The notes under the pieces: model-generated
Told to the model about the DNA's origin: nothing
The model's database searches: none
The model's input: only the letters and a program-made list of their open reading frames with translations
In this document: positions 1-8,237 of the stretch, piece after piece
Position numbering within the stretch: position 1 is the stretch's first letter
Layout of the letters: the number at the start of each line of letters is the position of its first letter
DNA from: Rubrolithibacter danxiaensis
GTDB taxonomy: Bacteria > Bacteroidota > Bacteroidia > Sphingobacteriales > Sphingobacteriaceae
Assembly (NCBI RefSeq): GCF_047272945.1
Contig: NZ_JBKOPS010000008.1
Coordinates: 1 to 64,000 of the forward strand
DNA: 64,000 nucleotides
Reading direction: 5' to 3'
Made by a program: the position numbers and the translations under genes

Positions 1-485
1 AGCTTGTTCTTGATGATTTTTTCTTGTGTTGTCATTGTTTAATCTGATTTGAAGTTACTCGTTTTATCGTAACTGTCAGATTAAGTCGTGACTACTTCAC
101 CTAATTTGTCTATTTCTTTAAAGCTTACTTTGTTCTGCATGCTTGTAATTGTATTCCTATTGTTTCTTTTACTATCATCTCACTATAAAGATCGGGGTTA
201 AAACAATGCAAATTTTGCATCGGAATTCCCTTTGGATCTAATGTCTGATTTTGTAAAATTGAATAAAACGACAATTAATGCTTCGCCTAAACGACGCCGA
301 ACTATCACTCCAACTTACTTGCATTGAATTGAAGTCTTTCCTGTAATCATCTTACTATAACAAATATCAACTCATAAGACTTTCTTGTCAATTGCACATA
401 CTTCTGCAAGTACTTACTATGCTGTTTCTACGCGTATAAGGTAACTGAGAAGGCTTGACCAGAGAAGGACAAGTGTTTTTAGTAC
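1..485. other. Gap without a recognisable gene; one strong inverted repeat
   Basis: No convincing reading frame is seen. The arms TTAATCTGA (39-47) and TCAGATTAA (76-84) pair perfectly and enclose a second pair, GTTAC (54-58) with GTAAC (69-73), giving a roughly 46-nt hairpin. The rest is AT-rich sequence without clear signals. Confidence 0.5.
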
Positions 486-494
486 TTAAAAACA
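474..494 (-). terminator. Possible terminator overlapping a stop codon
   Basis: TGTTTTTA (474-481) and TAAAAACA (487-494) form a perfect 8-bp stem with a 5-nt loop. It overlaps the stop codon of the minus-strand membrane gene ending at 486. The stem is AT-only except at its base, so termination is a weak inference. Confidence 0.3.
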
Positions 495-1820
495 GGAATG
501 GGGTTTTGCCTTATGTTCAATGCACAGTATTAGGTTATAGCTATTGTAGCTATTTCCCCAATAGTTTTTTTTGAATGAAACCCTGTGCCCTTGGAACGTG
601 CTTTTAAATTTCTTACCTTCAATCACGGCTGTTAACAAATTAGGAGGAACAGAGGTGTTTAAAGCAGCATTGAACAATTGTGTAACCAATTCTATATAGT
701 ATAAGCACAAGGATTGTTCATACTCTGGAGTGAAGACTGTTAATTTCAGTACTAATGAATAGGCCGTAGTACTGCTTCCTGATATTTGATAATCTACTGT
801 ATTTGACAACCATTTATCTCCTACATAAAATAGGTGGGAGAACGCATTCCAGGTATCGTCAAAAAACGCAGGCTCGTAGAATCCGGTTTGTAAGGGTGGA
901 TTTAAAAATTTATTCGCAGCATGGGGTGACCACCCATCGTCAATTGATACAACAGGAGGATTACGTTCTTTCTTCTGCCGTTTTTTAACCTCATATATAC
1001 TTTCAACTATTGCCTTTTTGGTCTCTGGTGTGATTATTCGCAATTGTCTTTGCCATCGTTCTAAACCTTCTTTATCAAATAGCCAGTGTCTTATTGCTTG
1101 CCTTTTAGCATAATTTACAAAATCTTTATCTAACGATGTATACTTCATCGTTGTAAAGTTCACCTCAAACGCCATGTATATAGAAAGAAGATATATAAAG
1201 GGTAATAGACTTAACGTCAGTATAGGTGAGAGCAGGAAGCTTTGCAAGGTTGAAGTAGTTAGTAATATATCATAATGAGAAAACGTCATATAAATAGTAC
1301 GACTAAAGATTAAAGTACCAAAAGCTATCGAAGCTTTTCTAATCAGTGAATAAACTTGTTTATGTTCTTCTTTCTTTTCTGAAAACGCCATTATTCCACC
1401 TGTCAGAACAATTGTTGGTACTAGCAATAGTTCATTAATCAAACTAAAAGTATACAGGTCTGTAAGGAACTCGACGATTAATGTTAGTTTGAATATTTGT
1501 TTTACCGTTTGGGTGTAGAAGTTCCTATTCTTAGAGTTTTTGTTTATCTGGAAGAGAGTGACAGAAGCTGCAAATAACACCCACTTAATTGTATCCTTTA
1601 AAAGGCTGTTATTCCAAAAATTGATATACATCAGGAACATTATAACTGCACCTATATACATCAGCATTAGCGCATATACAACGATTATCTGAGTCGAAAA
1701 GAAAGTGTTTATCAATCCGCTATACGATTTACGCATTGATTTAGAAAAGAGTGTTGCAACGAAAGCAATTAGAGACCATACAATGATGGCAATTTCTCTA
1801 GTATTGAAGAATTCATCCAT
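486..1820 (-). CDS. Multi-pass membrane protein of unknown function
   Basis: A 444-residue protein that I do not recognise. About six to eight hydrophobic segments fill residues 8 to about 220 (for example around 40-65, 75-95, 110-145 and 185-215). The C-terminal half is soluble, with a basic stretch (KKRQKKER, near residue 285) followed by an aromatic-rich region containing DDGWSPHAANKF and a region rich in Tyr and Trp. It starts with ATG at 1820, 9 bases after the end of another minus-strand membrane gene, so the two are probably co-transcribed and may form a two-component membrane system. Given the island context, a defence or element-maintenance role is possible but unproven. Confidence 0.6.
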   Translation of the reverse strand: MDEFFNTREIAIIVWSLIAFVATLFSKSMRKSYSGLINTFFSTQIIVVYALMLMYIGAVIMFLMYINFWNNSLLKDTIKWVLFAASVTLFQINKNSKNRNFYTQTVKQIFKLTLIVEFLTDLYTFSLINELLLVPTIVLTGGIMAFSEKKEEHKQVYSLIRKASIAFGTLIFSRTIYMTFSHYDILLTTSTLQSFLLSPILTLSLLPFIYLLSIYMAFEVNFTTMKYTSLDKDFVNYAKRQAIRHWLFDKEGLERWQRQLRIITPETKKAIVESIYEVKKRQKKERNPPVVSIDDGWSPHAANKFLNPPLQTGFYEPAFFDDTWNAFSHLFYVGDKWLSNTVDYQISGSSTTAYSLVLKLTVFTPEYEQSLCLYYIELVTQLFNAALNTSVPPNLLTAVIEGKKFKSTFQGHRVSFKKNYWGNSYNSYNLILCIEHKAKPHSCF

Positions 1821-1829
1821 TGAGGAATT

Positions 1830-2258
1830 TTATTCCCTCTCTAGGTTAGGAATGTAGTTGAATGTAGTATTAAAATAGGCTATCGATTGGTTGAAGCTTA
1901 GAATTTGGTTGTCTAAAGCTGTTAGCATAGAAGAGATATTTTCTTTTGAAAGCTGATTCATTGATAATAGCTTATTGTACAAATCATCGGTAAGCTCTCT
2001 GGACCTCAGATCCTTTAAATATGCAATATACGATTCAAATGTCACTCCTGCAGAGTAATATACGACAGATTGGTTTGAAAATGTATAATTCTCGAGCTGA
2101 TCAATAAGGTTATTAATTAAGCGTTGTGACAATTTAAAGTGTGCAAGTAAATTTACTTTCATTTCTCTCAATTCAACTCTAGGTATGAAGTGGAACTGAT
2201 ATAGGTAGTAACCGATACCAATCAAAGCGCAAGAACCGCTAATTGCATCCCAATTCAT
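1830..2258 (-). CDS. Small membrane-anchored protein, first gene of a two-gene unit
   Basis: A 142-residue protein with one N-terminal hydrophobic segment (about residues 5-22, GSCALIGIGYYLY) followed by a polar, mostly helical domain rich in Asn, Ser and Leu. No family is recognised. It lies 9 bases upstream of a large multi-pass membrane protein on the same strand. The single-anchor plus multi-pass arrangement suggests that the two products interact, but this is inference from position only. Confidence 0.55.
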   Translation of the reverse strand: MNWDAISGSCALIGIGYYLYQFHFIPRVELREMKVNLLAHFKLSQRLINNLIDQLENYTFSNQSVVYYSAGVTFESYIAYLKDLRSRELTDDLYNKLLSMNQLSKENISSMLTALDNQILSFNQSIAYFNTTFNYIPNLERE

Positions 2259-2433
2259 CCTATAAAAATATTAAAATTAAGAGTATTTGAAGTGCATTTA
2301 TTTTAACAGGATAATATCCCCTCCACACATATACATTCAGTACAGACCTTTAAGCTAATGTTGTTGGCACACAACTTGCAAAAGAAGGGTGAAAACAATC
2401 ACTTCATTAGAAGGTCTATCATATAACTTGAGT

Positions 2434-2464
2434 AATCCCTTACCTGGTGCGGTAAGGGATTTTT
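2434..2464 (+). terminator. Strong intrinsic terminator with no gene upstream
   Basis: AATCCCTTACC (2434-2444) and GGTAAGGGATT (2451-2461) form a perfect 11-bp stem with a 6-nt loop, followed by a T-run (2460-2464). The other strand lacks a T-run, so it works on the plus strand. Both genes to the left are on the minus strand, so it must end a non-coding transcript or insulate the next gene. Confidence 0.6.
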
Positions 2465-2617
2465 GCGTTCTGTTGGTATCTATTCTTTAAAAGCATCAGC
2501 TTTTAAATGGAATCGATAGAAGTTGCTGAATCAATTTAACTAAAACACCCGTTTTACTCCTTTTACTGCTAATCCACCTTTTTGTCTCATTTTGGGTAAA
2601 AGCACCTCTTTTGCTTA

Positions 2618-2643
2618 TTTAAAAGTAAAAATCTACTTTTAAA
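2618..2643. promoter_or_regulatory. Perfect inverted repeat touching the AbiJ start codon
   Basis: TTTAAAAGTA (2618-2627) and TACTTTTAAA (2634-2643) are perfect 10-base arms with a 6-base spacer, ending one base before the ATG at 2645. Related TTTTAC/GTAAAA words occur at about 2550-2600. The repeat could be a repressor operator or an mRNA hairpin masking the start. Tight control would fit a toxic product. Confidence 0.45.
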
Positions 2644-2644
2644 C

Positions 2645-3475
2645 ATGCGTTTCTCAGAAAGAATAGGAAAAAAAGCTATAAAATCAGTAATACAAATTGA
2701 ATCGATTGATCAACAATTGGAAATTAGGTTATGGAACGTTATTCTCAACAACTTTTTTTCTCAGTTTAGCAAATCGACTTATAATTCGACAACTTCAGAA
2801 CATTATGAAGTATGCAAGTTTATTTGGATTGAGTATTTTAATAAACGAACTGACCACTTTGCTGGATCTAAAGATTTTTTAGAAAATCTAATGTATTGGT
2901 ACTTTAATAATTCTGAATGGTTTGAGAAGTACGATTTCATTGAATTTCTTTCTTATTTAGGATCATCTTATAACCTTGACTTTGATAAAGAGTGCAACTC
3001 TGCTTTAAAAAGAGAACTTTCTGGTTATAGAATACTTGACCATATTATTGTTCCTATTACTGAACAAGAAGAGCTAGATTCAATTGAAGAAGCTATCACA
3101 AATTCCGACAGATACAAATCTGTGTCTACACACTTAAGTTGTTCTTTAGAGTTTCTTTCAGATCGCGATAGTCCTGATTATCGCAACTCTATCAAAGAAT
3201 CAATATCAGCGGTTGAATCATTATGTAAGATTGTAACAGGTGACGATAAAGCAACGCTAGGAAAGGCACTGGCTGTAATTGAAAAAAAGTATAATATTCA
3301 CGGATCTCTTAAAACTGCGTTCAATGCTATATATGGTTATGCAAGTGACACAGGTGGAATTCGTCATTCAATGTTAGAAGATGATATAGAAATAACTTTC
3401 GAAGATGCAAAATTTATGCTTGTGTCTTGTACCGCATTTATAAATTATTTAAAAGCAAAAATAGAGTTACAATAG
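2645..3475 (+). CDS. AbiJ-like abortive infection protein (AbiJ_N4 plus HEPN)
   Basis: The 276-residue protein starts with the AbiJ N-terminal domain 4 signature (FSERIGKK, then IQIESIDQQL and RLWNVI, residues 3-32). Residues about 180-276 form a HEPN-type domain: SIKESISAVESLCKIVTG, the KATLGKAL helix, SLKTAFNAIYGYASD, and GGIRHSMLEDD with Arg240-His241 as the likely active-site pair, then FEDAKFMLVSCTAFINYL. Proteins of this type are linked to abortive phage infection, and HEPN domains are commonly RNases. The gene stands alone, preceded by a perfect inverted repeat at its start. Family assignment is firm; RNase activity and phage defence are inferred from the family. Confidence 0.8.
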   Translation: MRFSERIGKKAIKSVIQIESIDQQLEIRLWNVILNNFFSQFSKSTYNSTTSEHYEVCKFIWIEYFNKRTDHFAGSKDFLENLMYWYFNNSEWFEKYDFIEFLSYLGSSYNLDFDKECNSALKRELSGYRILDHIIVPITEQEELDSIEEAITNSDRYKSVSTHLSCSLEFLSDRDSPDYRNSIKESISAVESLCKIVTGDDKATLGKALAVIEKKYNIHGSLKTAFNAIYGYASDTGGIRHSMLEDDIEITFEDAKFMLVSCTAFINYLKAKIELQ

Positions 3476-3876
3476 AAAGCTTGTCACTGTATTGAAATAT
3501 ATAAAAATTCTACTCCCTCTCTCTGAACCCATCCCTCCCTTATACTGAATAAGCAAGCAAAGTATGTATAGAATCACTTCTAAGCTTTAACCGACTAAGT
3601 AAGTACGAAATCAACCCCGGCCATCGTCTCGATTGGAAACAGATTATTACCTGAGACTTTACCTTAAAGAGACGGCTACCCACCTCAAAAACCTCCTTAT
3701 ATCACAACCCATAATTCCTGACATAATCTCTCTATGATTAATGCCTGAATTCCTAAAACTCATTTGCTTTTAAAAAGAAAAGCTGCCATTTCAACCACAT
3801 TCTTTACAAGCCAACTGCTGTAAGAAGTCTCTTTCAGTATCTCTCTCCAATTCAAATCACATTAAAACTTAATGCA
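3476..3876. other. 401-bp gap with a weak inverted repeat
   Basis: No reading frame is convincing. CGTCTC (3626-3631) and GAGACG (3670-3675), extended by GCC/GGC with a bulge, form an imperfect hairpin like those in other gaps of the island. The remainder is pyrimidine-rich on the plus strand. Confidence 0.35.
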
Positions 3877-4362
3877 ATGACTGTAAAAACACAAGATCAA
3901 GACCTGCAACTGGCGCAAGATTTAAAAGTTCGTAACGCTGAGGTTGACAAAGCCTACAGACTTATTACTCAATCAATCAAGACCCTATTATCTCCTTTTG
4001 AAAGCATGAAATACAGAACCTACATCAAGATTCAACATGCAAAAAGTGACAGAAACACGAATCTGGTCGAGGAGTTCATTTGCTTCTTTTGGAACATCAT
4101 TTTAACAACAAATCGAGCGGGTTATCGAATGTTGTACTTCTCCTATGACGAGGAAGCGTTAACCCGATTTGGAGCGAGATTGTACAATAGAGCACTTCGA
4201 CATTTGTTCAAACACACCTCCTTTGATGCAACCAAGTACAATATTGAAGACTGCGTCCGAATTAACAACCCTACCAACATTCAAAGCTTCTTTATCAATC
4301 GTCTTGCTAACGGAATGAATGACTTCATTTCAATTGATGTCCAGGAGAAATTAGACAATTAG
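3877..4362 (+). CDS. Hypothetical island protein
   Basis: A 161-residue soluble protein, mostly helical by composition, with aromatic-rich patches (EEFICFFWNIILTTNRAGYRM). No signal peptide, membrane segment or known motif is seen. The next gene starts 2 bases after its stop, and a third small gene follows after about 50 bases, so the three probably form an operon. No function can be assigned. Confidence 0.5.
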   Translation: MTVKTQDQDLQLAQDLKVRNAEVDKAYRLITQSIKTLLSPFESMKYRTYIKIQHAKSDRNTNLVEEFICFFWNIILTTNRAGYRMLYFSYDEEALTRFGARLYNRALRHLFKHTSFDATKYNIEDCVRINNPTNIQSFFINRLANGMNDFISIDVQEKLDN

Positions 4363-4364
4363 CT

Positions 4365-4676
4365 ATGATCCTATTTGAATTCTACAGCTTTATAATACCT
4401 AAGATGGTATTGGCTTTTAAGTATCCGGGAGGTATTGAGCAGTTCAAAGAAGACTTACCGAATGATTCTTATAAAGAAGATGAACAATTAGCCTCTGTCC
4501 GATTCTTACATATCCTTGAAATGGATGAATTCCTCCAATTTGTTAAAGAGCAAGGTTTACACTACGATAAAGAAGCGAACTACTCCGATGACTTTGCAGT
4601 TTACAGCTTCCTTGGCTTCTGGTGGAAAGCAGATTGGTTAGTAGCAGACCTCATTCAATGCTCTCTTAAAGGCTAG
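4365..4676 (+). CDS. Small acidic hypothetical protein
   Basis: A 103-residue acidic protein with no recognisable motif; it is rich in Phe, Asp and Glu, and ends with an aromatic segment (AVYSFLGFWWKADW). It follows the previous gene after 2 bases, which points to translational coupling. Its small size and acidity would fit an antitoxin or accessory subunit, but nothing in the sequence proves this. Confidence 0.45.
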   Translation: MILFEFYSFIIPKMVLAFKYPGGIEQFKEDLPNDSYKEDEQLASVRFLHILEMDEFLQFVKEQGLHYDKEANYSDDFAVYSFLGFWWKADWLVADLIQCSLKG

Positions 4677-4726
4677 TCTTCACCCTATATCTACCTATTT
4701 ACTTAACAGTTTTAGCTTATAAAGAA

Positions 4727-5161
4727 ATGATGAAAAACCACATTCATGCAGCAAAGTACGCGAAGTACTACCATCAAACAAATGAAACTATCGAGAACTT
4801 TTATCATGCTTTACTAAAGTCGGTAAAGAAGATGATCGCAACATTACCGGATGAAGCAGCGAGGACAGTCTTTGAGTTTAACAGGAAGAAAGATGACCCA
4901 ACTGCACAGATCAGTATGCACGACTTTGTTTCTCCTTCTTTCTACTGGCACTTGGAATGTGACTATCTGGACAAATACCAGATTCACTATGCCTTTTACA
5001 ACAGTCCATTTAAAAGCCAAATTCTTGAGAAGTTTGATAGACTCTGCTTATCGGACAAGATTAAAGAACGAAAGTTCGATAACTATCGGGAATACTACAA
5101 TCGGGTAATGAAGTGTCAATCTGCTAAATTAATTTCTATTCTTAAGCCGGATTCTATATGA
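4727..5161 (+). CDS. Hypothetical island protein
   Basis: A 144-residue basic, His- and Tyr-rich protein. Two ATG codons in tandem sit at 4727; the first is taken as start. The N-terminus is HIHAAKYAKYYHQTNETIENFYHAL and the C-terminus is helical and basic. Length and helical aromatic style resemble the 161-residue protein two genes upstream, so the two could be distant relatives, but I could not align them convincingly. It is the last gene of a three-gene run before a strongly structured gap. Confidence 0.45.
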   Translation: MMKNHIHAAKYAKYYHQTNETIENFYHALLKSVKKMIATLPDEAARTVFEFNRKKDDPTAQISMHDFVSPSFYWHLECDYLDKYQIHYAFYNSPFKSQILEKFDRLCLSDKIKERKFDNYREYYNRVMKCQSAKLISILKPDSI

Positions 5162-5270
5162 GAGATACAGGAAATGCTTTAATTTGCATCTTTAATCAAA
5201 CAGACGAATAGAGTTAGAAAGTAAATTAGAATTACATATTAAGATATAAGCGTTAGCTATCGAGCCTTGT

Positions 5271-5380
5271 CTTAGAAATCGGGAAATTTCAAACACAACA
5301 AGGGCAGATGAGTCAAACGCCTACGCAGTAAGCGTGGGCTGGCTTGTTTGTTGTTGTGTGGGCTTTCCCGAGCCTCTAAG
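5271..5380. repeat. Long inverted-repeat element A in the island (110 nt)
   Basis: Nested arms pair in order: CTTAGA (5271-5276) with TCTAAG (5375-5380), CGGGAAA (5280-5286) with TTTCCCG (5364-5370), ACACAACAA (5293-5301) with TTGTTGTGT (5351-5359), and an inner hairpin CCTACGC (5320-5326) with GCGTGGG (5332-5338). The product would be a long rod with an apical stem-loop. No protein is encoded across it. It lies between two island gene groups. It could be a structured RNA, a transcription barrier or a mobile repeat. Confidence 0.65.
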
Positions 5381-5457
5381 ACGCAGATAAGTTTCAGTTC
5401 CACGCTTATTGTGTTTATTAACCTGCCTTTGAGGGATTGCAAGGGCGTTAACGCTCA

Positions 5458-5946
5458 ATGAAAAAGAATTTAATCTCGATTCCCCTTTTACTCCTGTTTC
5501 TCGTTACAGGTTGCTCAACCGTCAGTAAAGATGGCACTTACCTTATTTACAAAGTTGAAACTGATTCTCCTGGCAACATGGGTGGTGAAAAGTACAACGA
5601 TAAGATCAGTAAGTTCTTGCAATCTAAACTTCAGGGTAAGAAGTTTCAATTAACCTTCACGGATAAGTTTGCAACAGCAAAAGATGTTGAAGATACAGAG
5701 ACTTATGTTTTAGCTAAAGAAGAAAGTTCAGACAGTAATACAAGCTCTGATTACTATTCTGCCTCATTTGAAAAGCCTTCACAAGAGAAGTTCCATCTAA
5801 CCTTATCTGAGTTAGAGGATGATGTACAGCTTAGGGTTGTTTTAACCACTTATACAACGATGGATACGACTGCTGCCATTGATGAACCAGTACGTACAGA
5901 AATGTGGGGAGCAGTAGAATGTCACTTAAGTAAGCTACCCAATTAA
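5458..5946 (+). CDS. Predicted lipoprotein of unknown function
   Basis: A 162-residue protein with a lipoprotein signal: basic MKK, a hydrophobic core and the lipobox LVTGC with Cys19 as the modified residue. The mature part is acidic and beta-rich, with no known domain. It starts directly after a 10-bp perfect palindrome GCGTTAACGC (5445-5454), which may be an operator. A second lipoprotein follows 39 bases after its stop on the same strand, so the pair is probably expressed together and exported to the outer membrane or periplasm. Confidence 0.55.
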   Translation: MKKNLISIPLLLLFLVTGCSTVSKDGTYLIYKVETDSPGNMGGEKYNDKISKFLQSKLQGKKFQLTFTDKFATAKDVEDTETYVLAKEESSDSNTSSDYYSASFEKPSQEKFHLTLSELEDDVQLRVVLTTYTTMDTTAAIDEPVRTEMWGAVECHLSKLPN

Positions 5947-5985
5947 TCCAATTTCACATATCAATTAACAATTTCAATTACAATT

Positions 5986-6660
5986 ATGAAACAAGTTTTC
6001 TTAGTATTGCTATCAGCAAGTCTGCTGTTAGGTGCATGTTCAAAATCGAATGATGATGCAAAACCAAATGAATCAACCTCGGTAGAAATCGGAGGATCTT
6101 CCTACTCAACTGTTAAAATCGGAACTCAAACCTGGACTAGTGTAAATTACAATGGAGCAGGTGGAAAGAATTACGATGAAGGTGCAAATGACAGTAAGTA
6201 CGGTAAGCTTTACACTCTTGCTGAAGCAAAAGCAATTGTACTTCCAGCGGGTTGGAGATTGCCAACATGGGAAGATTACAACAAGCTTTTAGAAGCTTCT
6301 GGAGCTAACAGTGGAAACTCTCATGGAGTTTATAATGGTTCAGAAGCAATTGCTAAAAAGCTAATGTCGAAATCAGGTTGGGACAATAACATTGGCTCAG
6401 ATGCTCTTGGTTTTAATGCATTTCCAGCGGGTAATTATCAAGGTGAGTACTCTTCTAAAGGAACAGCAGCAGTATTCTTAACCTCTTCAACTTTTGATGA
6501 TCTTCAAGAACCAAATTATTCCGGAATACCTGCAAGCTTTGTCATTTATTCAGATCAGGAAGATACTCGTACTGATGAATACGTAACAGGTGCAGACTTT
6601 TCAGATTACGTTGTAGAGCAAGGAGATAGAGGTTCAATTCGATTTGTAAAGGATAACTAA
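5986..6660 (+). CDS. FISUMP-domain lipoprotein
   Basis: A 224-residue protein with a lipobox (LLGAC, Cys18) and a FISUMP (Fib_succ_major) domain from about residue 40 to the end. Diagnostic parts are the KIGTQTWTSVNYNGAGG opening, the YGKLYTLAEA segment, LPAGWRLPTWEDYNKL, and the FNAFPAGNYQGEYSSKGTAAVFLTSS region near residues 150-185. FISUMP proteins are surface or periplasmic proteins of Bacteroidota and Fibrobacter with no agreed biochemical function. Its place on the island next to another lipoprotein suggests a surface role of the element. Confidence 0.75.
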   Translation: MKQVFLVLLSASLLLGACSKSNDDAKPNESTSVEIGGSSYSTVKIGTQTWTSVNYNGAGGKNYDEGANDSKYGKLYTLAEAKAIVLPAGWRLPTWEDYNKLLEASGANSGNSHGVYNGSEAIAKKLMSKSGWDNNIGSDALGFNAFPAGNYQGEYSSKGTAAVFLTSSTFDDLQEPNYSGIPASFVIYSDQEDTRTDEYVTGADFSDYVVEQGDRGSIRFVKDN

Positions 6661-6681
6661 TTATTTAAAAGCTAACATTGG

Positions 6682-6712
6682 TAAGGGCACTTTCACTAGT
6701 GCCTTTACTTTT
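6682..6712 (+). terminator. Terminator after the FISUMP lipoprotein
   Basis: GTAAGGGCACT (from 6681) and AGTGCCTTTAC (to 6708) form an 11-bp stem with one G-T pair and a 6-nt loop, followed by a short T-rich tail. It lies about 20 bases after the stop codon. A related, decayed copy (TAAGGGTACT...GGAGTGCC) is seen at about 6850-6875. Confidence 0.55.
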
Positions 6713-6954
6713 ATGTTCTTTAATTGTTGTATTTGAAATACAATAAAGTTTCCCCTGTTCTGGATTTCAGGAAATAAAGTTGTATTGGAAATATAATTTC
6801 GTGATCTCACAGTCCCTCCTTTAACAAGTTATTAAAAAGCTAACCATTAGTAAGGGTACTGATAGGAGTGCCATGACTATTTAACACATGAAAGATGGTA
6901 GATTAAAGGCTATCCTAATTTCTGAAAGTTTATTTTCTTTGTAGGGTATTAATA

Positions 6955-7554
6955 ATGGAAGACTTTATAACATTTGCTCGAAAGCAATTAAAAAAACAGA
7001 GAACAGAGCTTTACCCTATTTTTTCTGACTTTACATTCAAAAGCAGTCCAGTTGATGAACAGTTTGTATGGAAACGTTCACCTGCTTATGTAGTTAAAAT
7101 TGGATATTATAAACCTATTCAGGATCCAAACTCTCGAAGCGAGTACTTGAAATTTATCATTTATGACTCAAGTCGTAACGATATTAACGGATCAAAATTC
7201 AAAGAGTACCTTAATGTAACCTATAAAACTTTTAGCGATAGTTCAGGAATAAATTGGAATCAAATTAAATTTATTGTTTCATCTCATAATGGTCAGCAAT
7301 CCTCTTTTTCTAGAATAGGAAAAATAAGCTCTATCGTAGACGGACTTAAAAGACTTTCTCAAATAGAATTTGAATCTATGAATTTACCTTCCGATTCTGT
7401 TTCTACACCGGTTGATACCTCTGCAGTTTCTGTTCAAGAAGAATTGGATAGTCTGAGGATTAAGTATGAATTGCTTGAAAAGGAAAATAAGGAGTTAAAA
7501 ACGATTATCAGTAGCATTAAACGCTTAGTTAACAAGAGAAAGCCAAAACAATAA
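6955..7554 (+). CDS. Hypothetical protein with C-terminal coiled coil
   Basis: A 199-residue protein with no recognised family. Residues 1-140 form an alpha/beta domain with many aromatic and basic residues (WKRSPAYVVKIGYYKP, LKFIIYDSSRND, NWNQIKFIVSSHNG). A Pro/Ser/Thr-rich linker (about 143-158) leads to a clear coiled coil with heptad Leu/Ile (EELDSLRIKYELLEKENKEL, then LKTIISSIKRL) and a basic tail. The coiled coil suggests that it forms dimers. It stands alone between two gaps. Confidence 0.5.
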   Translation: MEDFITFARKQLKKQRTELYPIFSDFTFKSSPVDEQFVWKRSPAYVVKIGYYKPIQDPNSRSEYLKFIIYDSSRNDINGSKFKEYLNVTYKTFSDSSGINWNQIKFIVSSHNGQQSSFSRIGKISSIVDGLKRLSQIEFESMNLPSDSVSTPVDTSAVSVQEELDSLRIKYELLEKENKELKTIISSIKRLVNKRKPKQ

Positions 7555-7577
7555 TTTATTCATCCCAAACGCGCGCC

Positions 7578-7714
7578 TTCCGCTCTGATTGCGGCTTAGA
7601 GAGCGATAAGCCTCGGTTTGGTCTTCTCTTTTGAGGCTTAGGTCAATTTCTGCTTTCTACCTCAATTAGTGCCGCAATCTATCCCAACCGCACAACCCAT
7701 CAGGAAGAGCGGAA
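7578..7714. repeat. Long inverted-repeat element B with three nested stems
   Basis: TTCCGCTCT (7578-7586) pairs with AGAGCGGAA (7706-7714); GATTGCGGC (7587-7595) pairs with GCCGCAATC (7671-7679); TAAGCCTC (7607-7614) pairs with GAGGCTTA (7633-7640). All three are perfect, 9, 9 and 8 bp. The GC-rich stems stand out from the AT-rich surroundings and suggest selection for the fold of an RNA or of single-stranded DNA. Confidence 0.65.
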
Positions 7715-7814
7715 TTCCGAAACTAGAATGCTCAGCATAAAGGTTGCCAGATAGCGTTTCGTTTAAAGAGTCTTTCAGACACATTAAACTCCACTTGCTC
7801 TGACGCTCTCAGCT

Positions 7815-7870
7815 TGGACATATTTCTTTAAAAGGCTATGCTCTTAAGCAACCACACAAGAAAATGTCCA
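7815..7870. repeat. Inverted repeat in the large island gap
   Basis: TGGACAT (7815-7821) and ATGTCCA (7864-7870) are perfect arms; adding the following TTTCTT/AAGAAA with a one-base bulge lengthens the stem to about 13 bp. It belongs to the same hairpin-rich gap. Confidence 0.45.
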
Positions 7871-8111
7871 GGCTTAACCTCTCGCTTCTGCAATCTGTCA
7901 TCCTTTTTGCATTAGCAAAGTCGTTTCTCCATGAAAGCTCTCTTTGTCTTATAAATAAATTCACATTCGTATCATTCCTTTATAAGCCAACCGCTTTCCA
8001 CAATTTTGCTCGCCTGCTGGTCGAACAAGGCTTCACAACTGTCACAACTATTGATTAACCAATCACACTTCCTTTAGCTTCAATAGTTCCGCCAGTTCCT
8101 AGTGAAGCATA

Positions 8112-8147
8112 CTAAGCAGTCGCACTTTCAGTGCTTTCCCTGCTTAG
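8112..8147. repeat. Inverted-repeat element D
   Basis: CTAAGCAG (8112-8119) pairs with CTGCTTAG (8140-8147), enclosing GCACT (8122-8126) with AGTGC (8130-8134). It shares the CTAAG/CTTAG word with elements A, B and C of the island. Confidence 0.55.
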
Positions 8148-8237
8148 ACCTTGTTCTCCACTCGCAGGGACGACGAGCGAATGTACTTTTGTTGAAAGTC
8201 GGAGAGAAGTATTATCTTTAAAAACCAATAATTACTT

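Larger units (their letters stand above)
2259..2644. other. 386-bp gap with an orphan terminator and an operator-like repeat
   Basis: The gap lies between divergent genes. It carries a plus-strand intrinsic terminator at 2434-2464 although no plus-strand gene precedes it, and repeated TTTTAC/GTAAAA words from about 2540 up to the start of the AbiJ-like gene. A short untranslated transcript between about 2270 and 2465 would explain the terminator. Confidence 0.45.
7555..8237. other. 683-bp gap packed with hairpins
   Basis: This is the largest gap in the window. The 64-codon frame at 7864-8058 has poor composition and its ATG lies inside an inverted-repeat arm, so I do not call it a gene. The gap instead holds three separate inverted repeats, listed individually (7578-7714, 7815-7870, 8112-8147). 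No promoter of the TAnnTTTG type was recognised. Confidence 0.5.

Noticed and set aside
803..988. Plus-strand frame inside the minus-strand membrane gene
   Set aside because: It is the shadow of a coherent 444-residue protein on the other strand.
7864..8058. 64-codon open frame in the large island gap
   Set aside because: Its ATG lies inside an inverted-repeat arm, the product has no domain-like composition, and the surrounding DNA is shaped by hairpins, not by codons.
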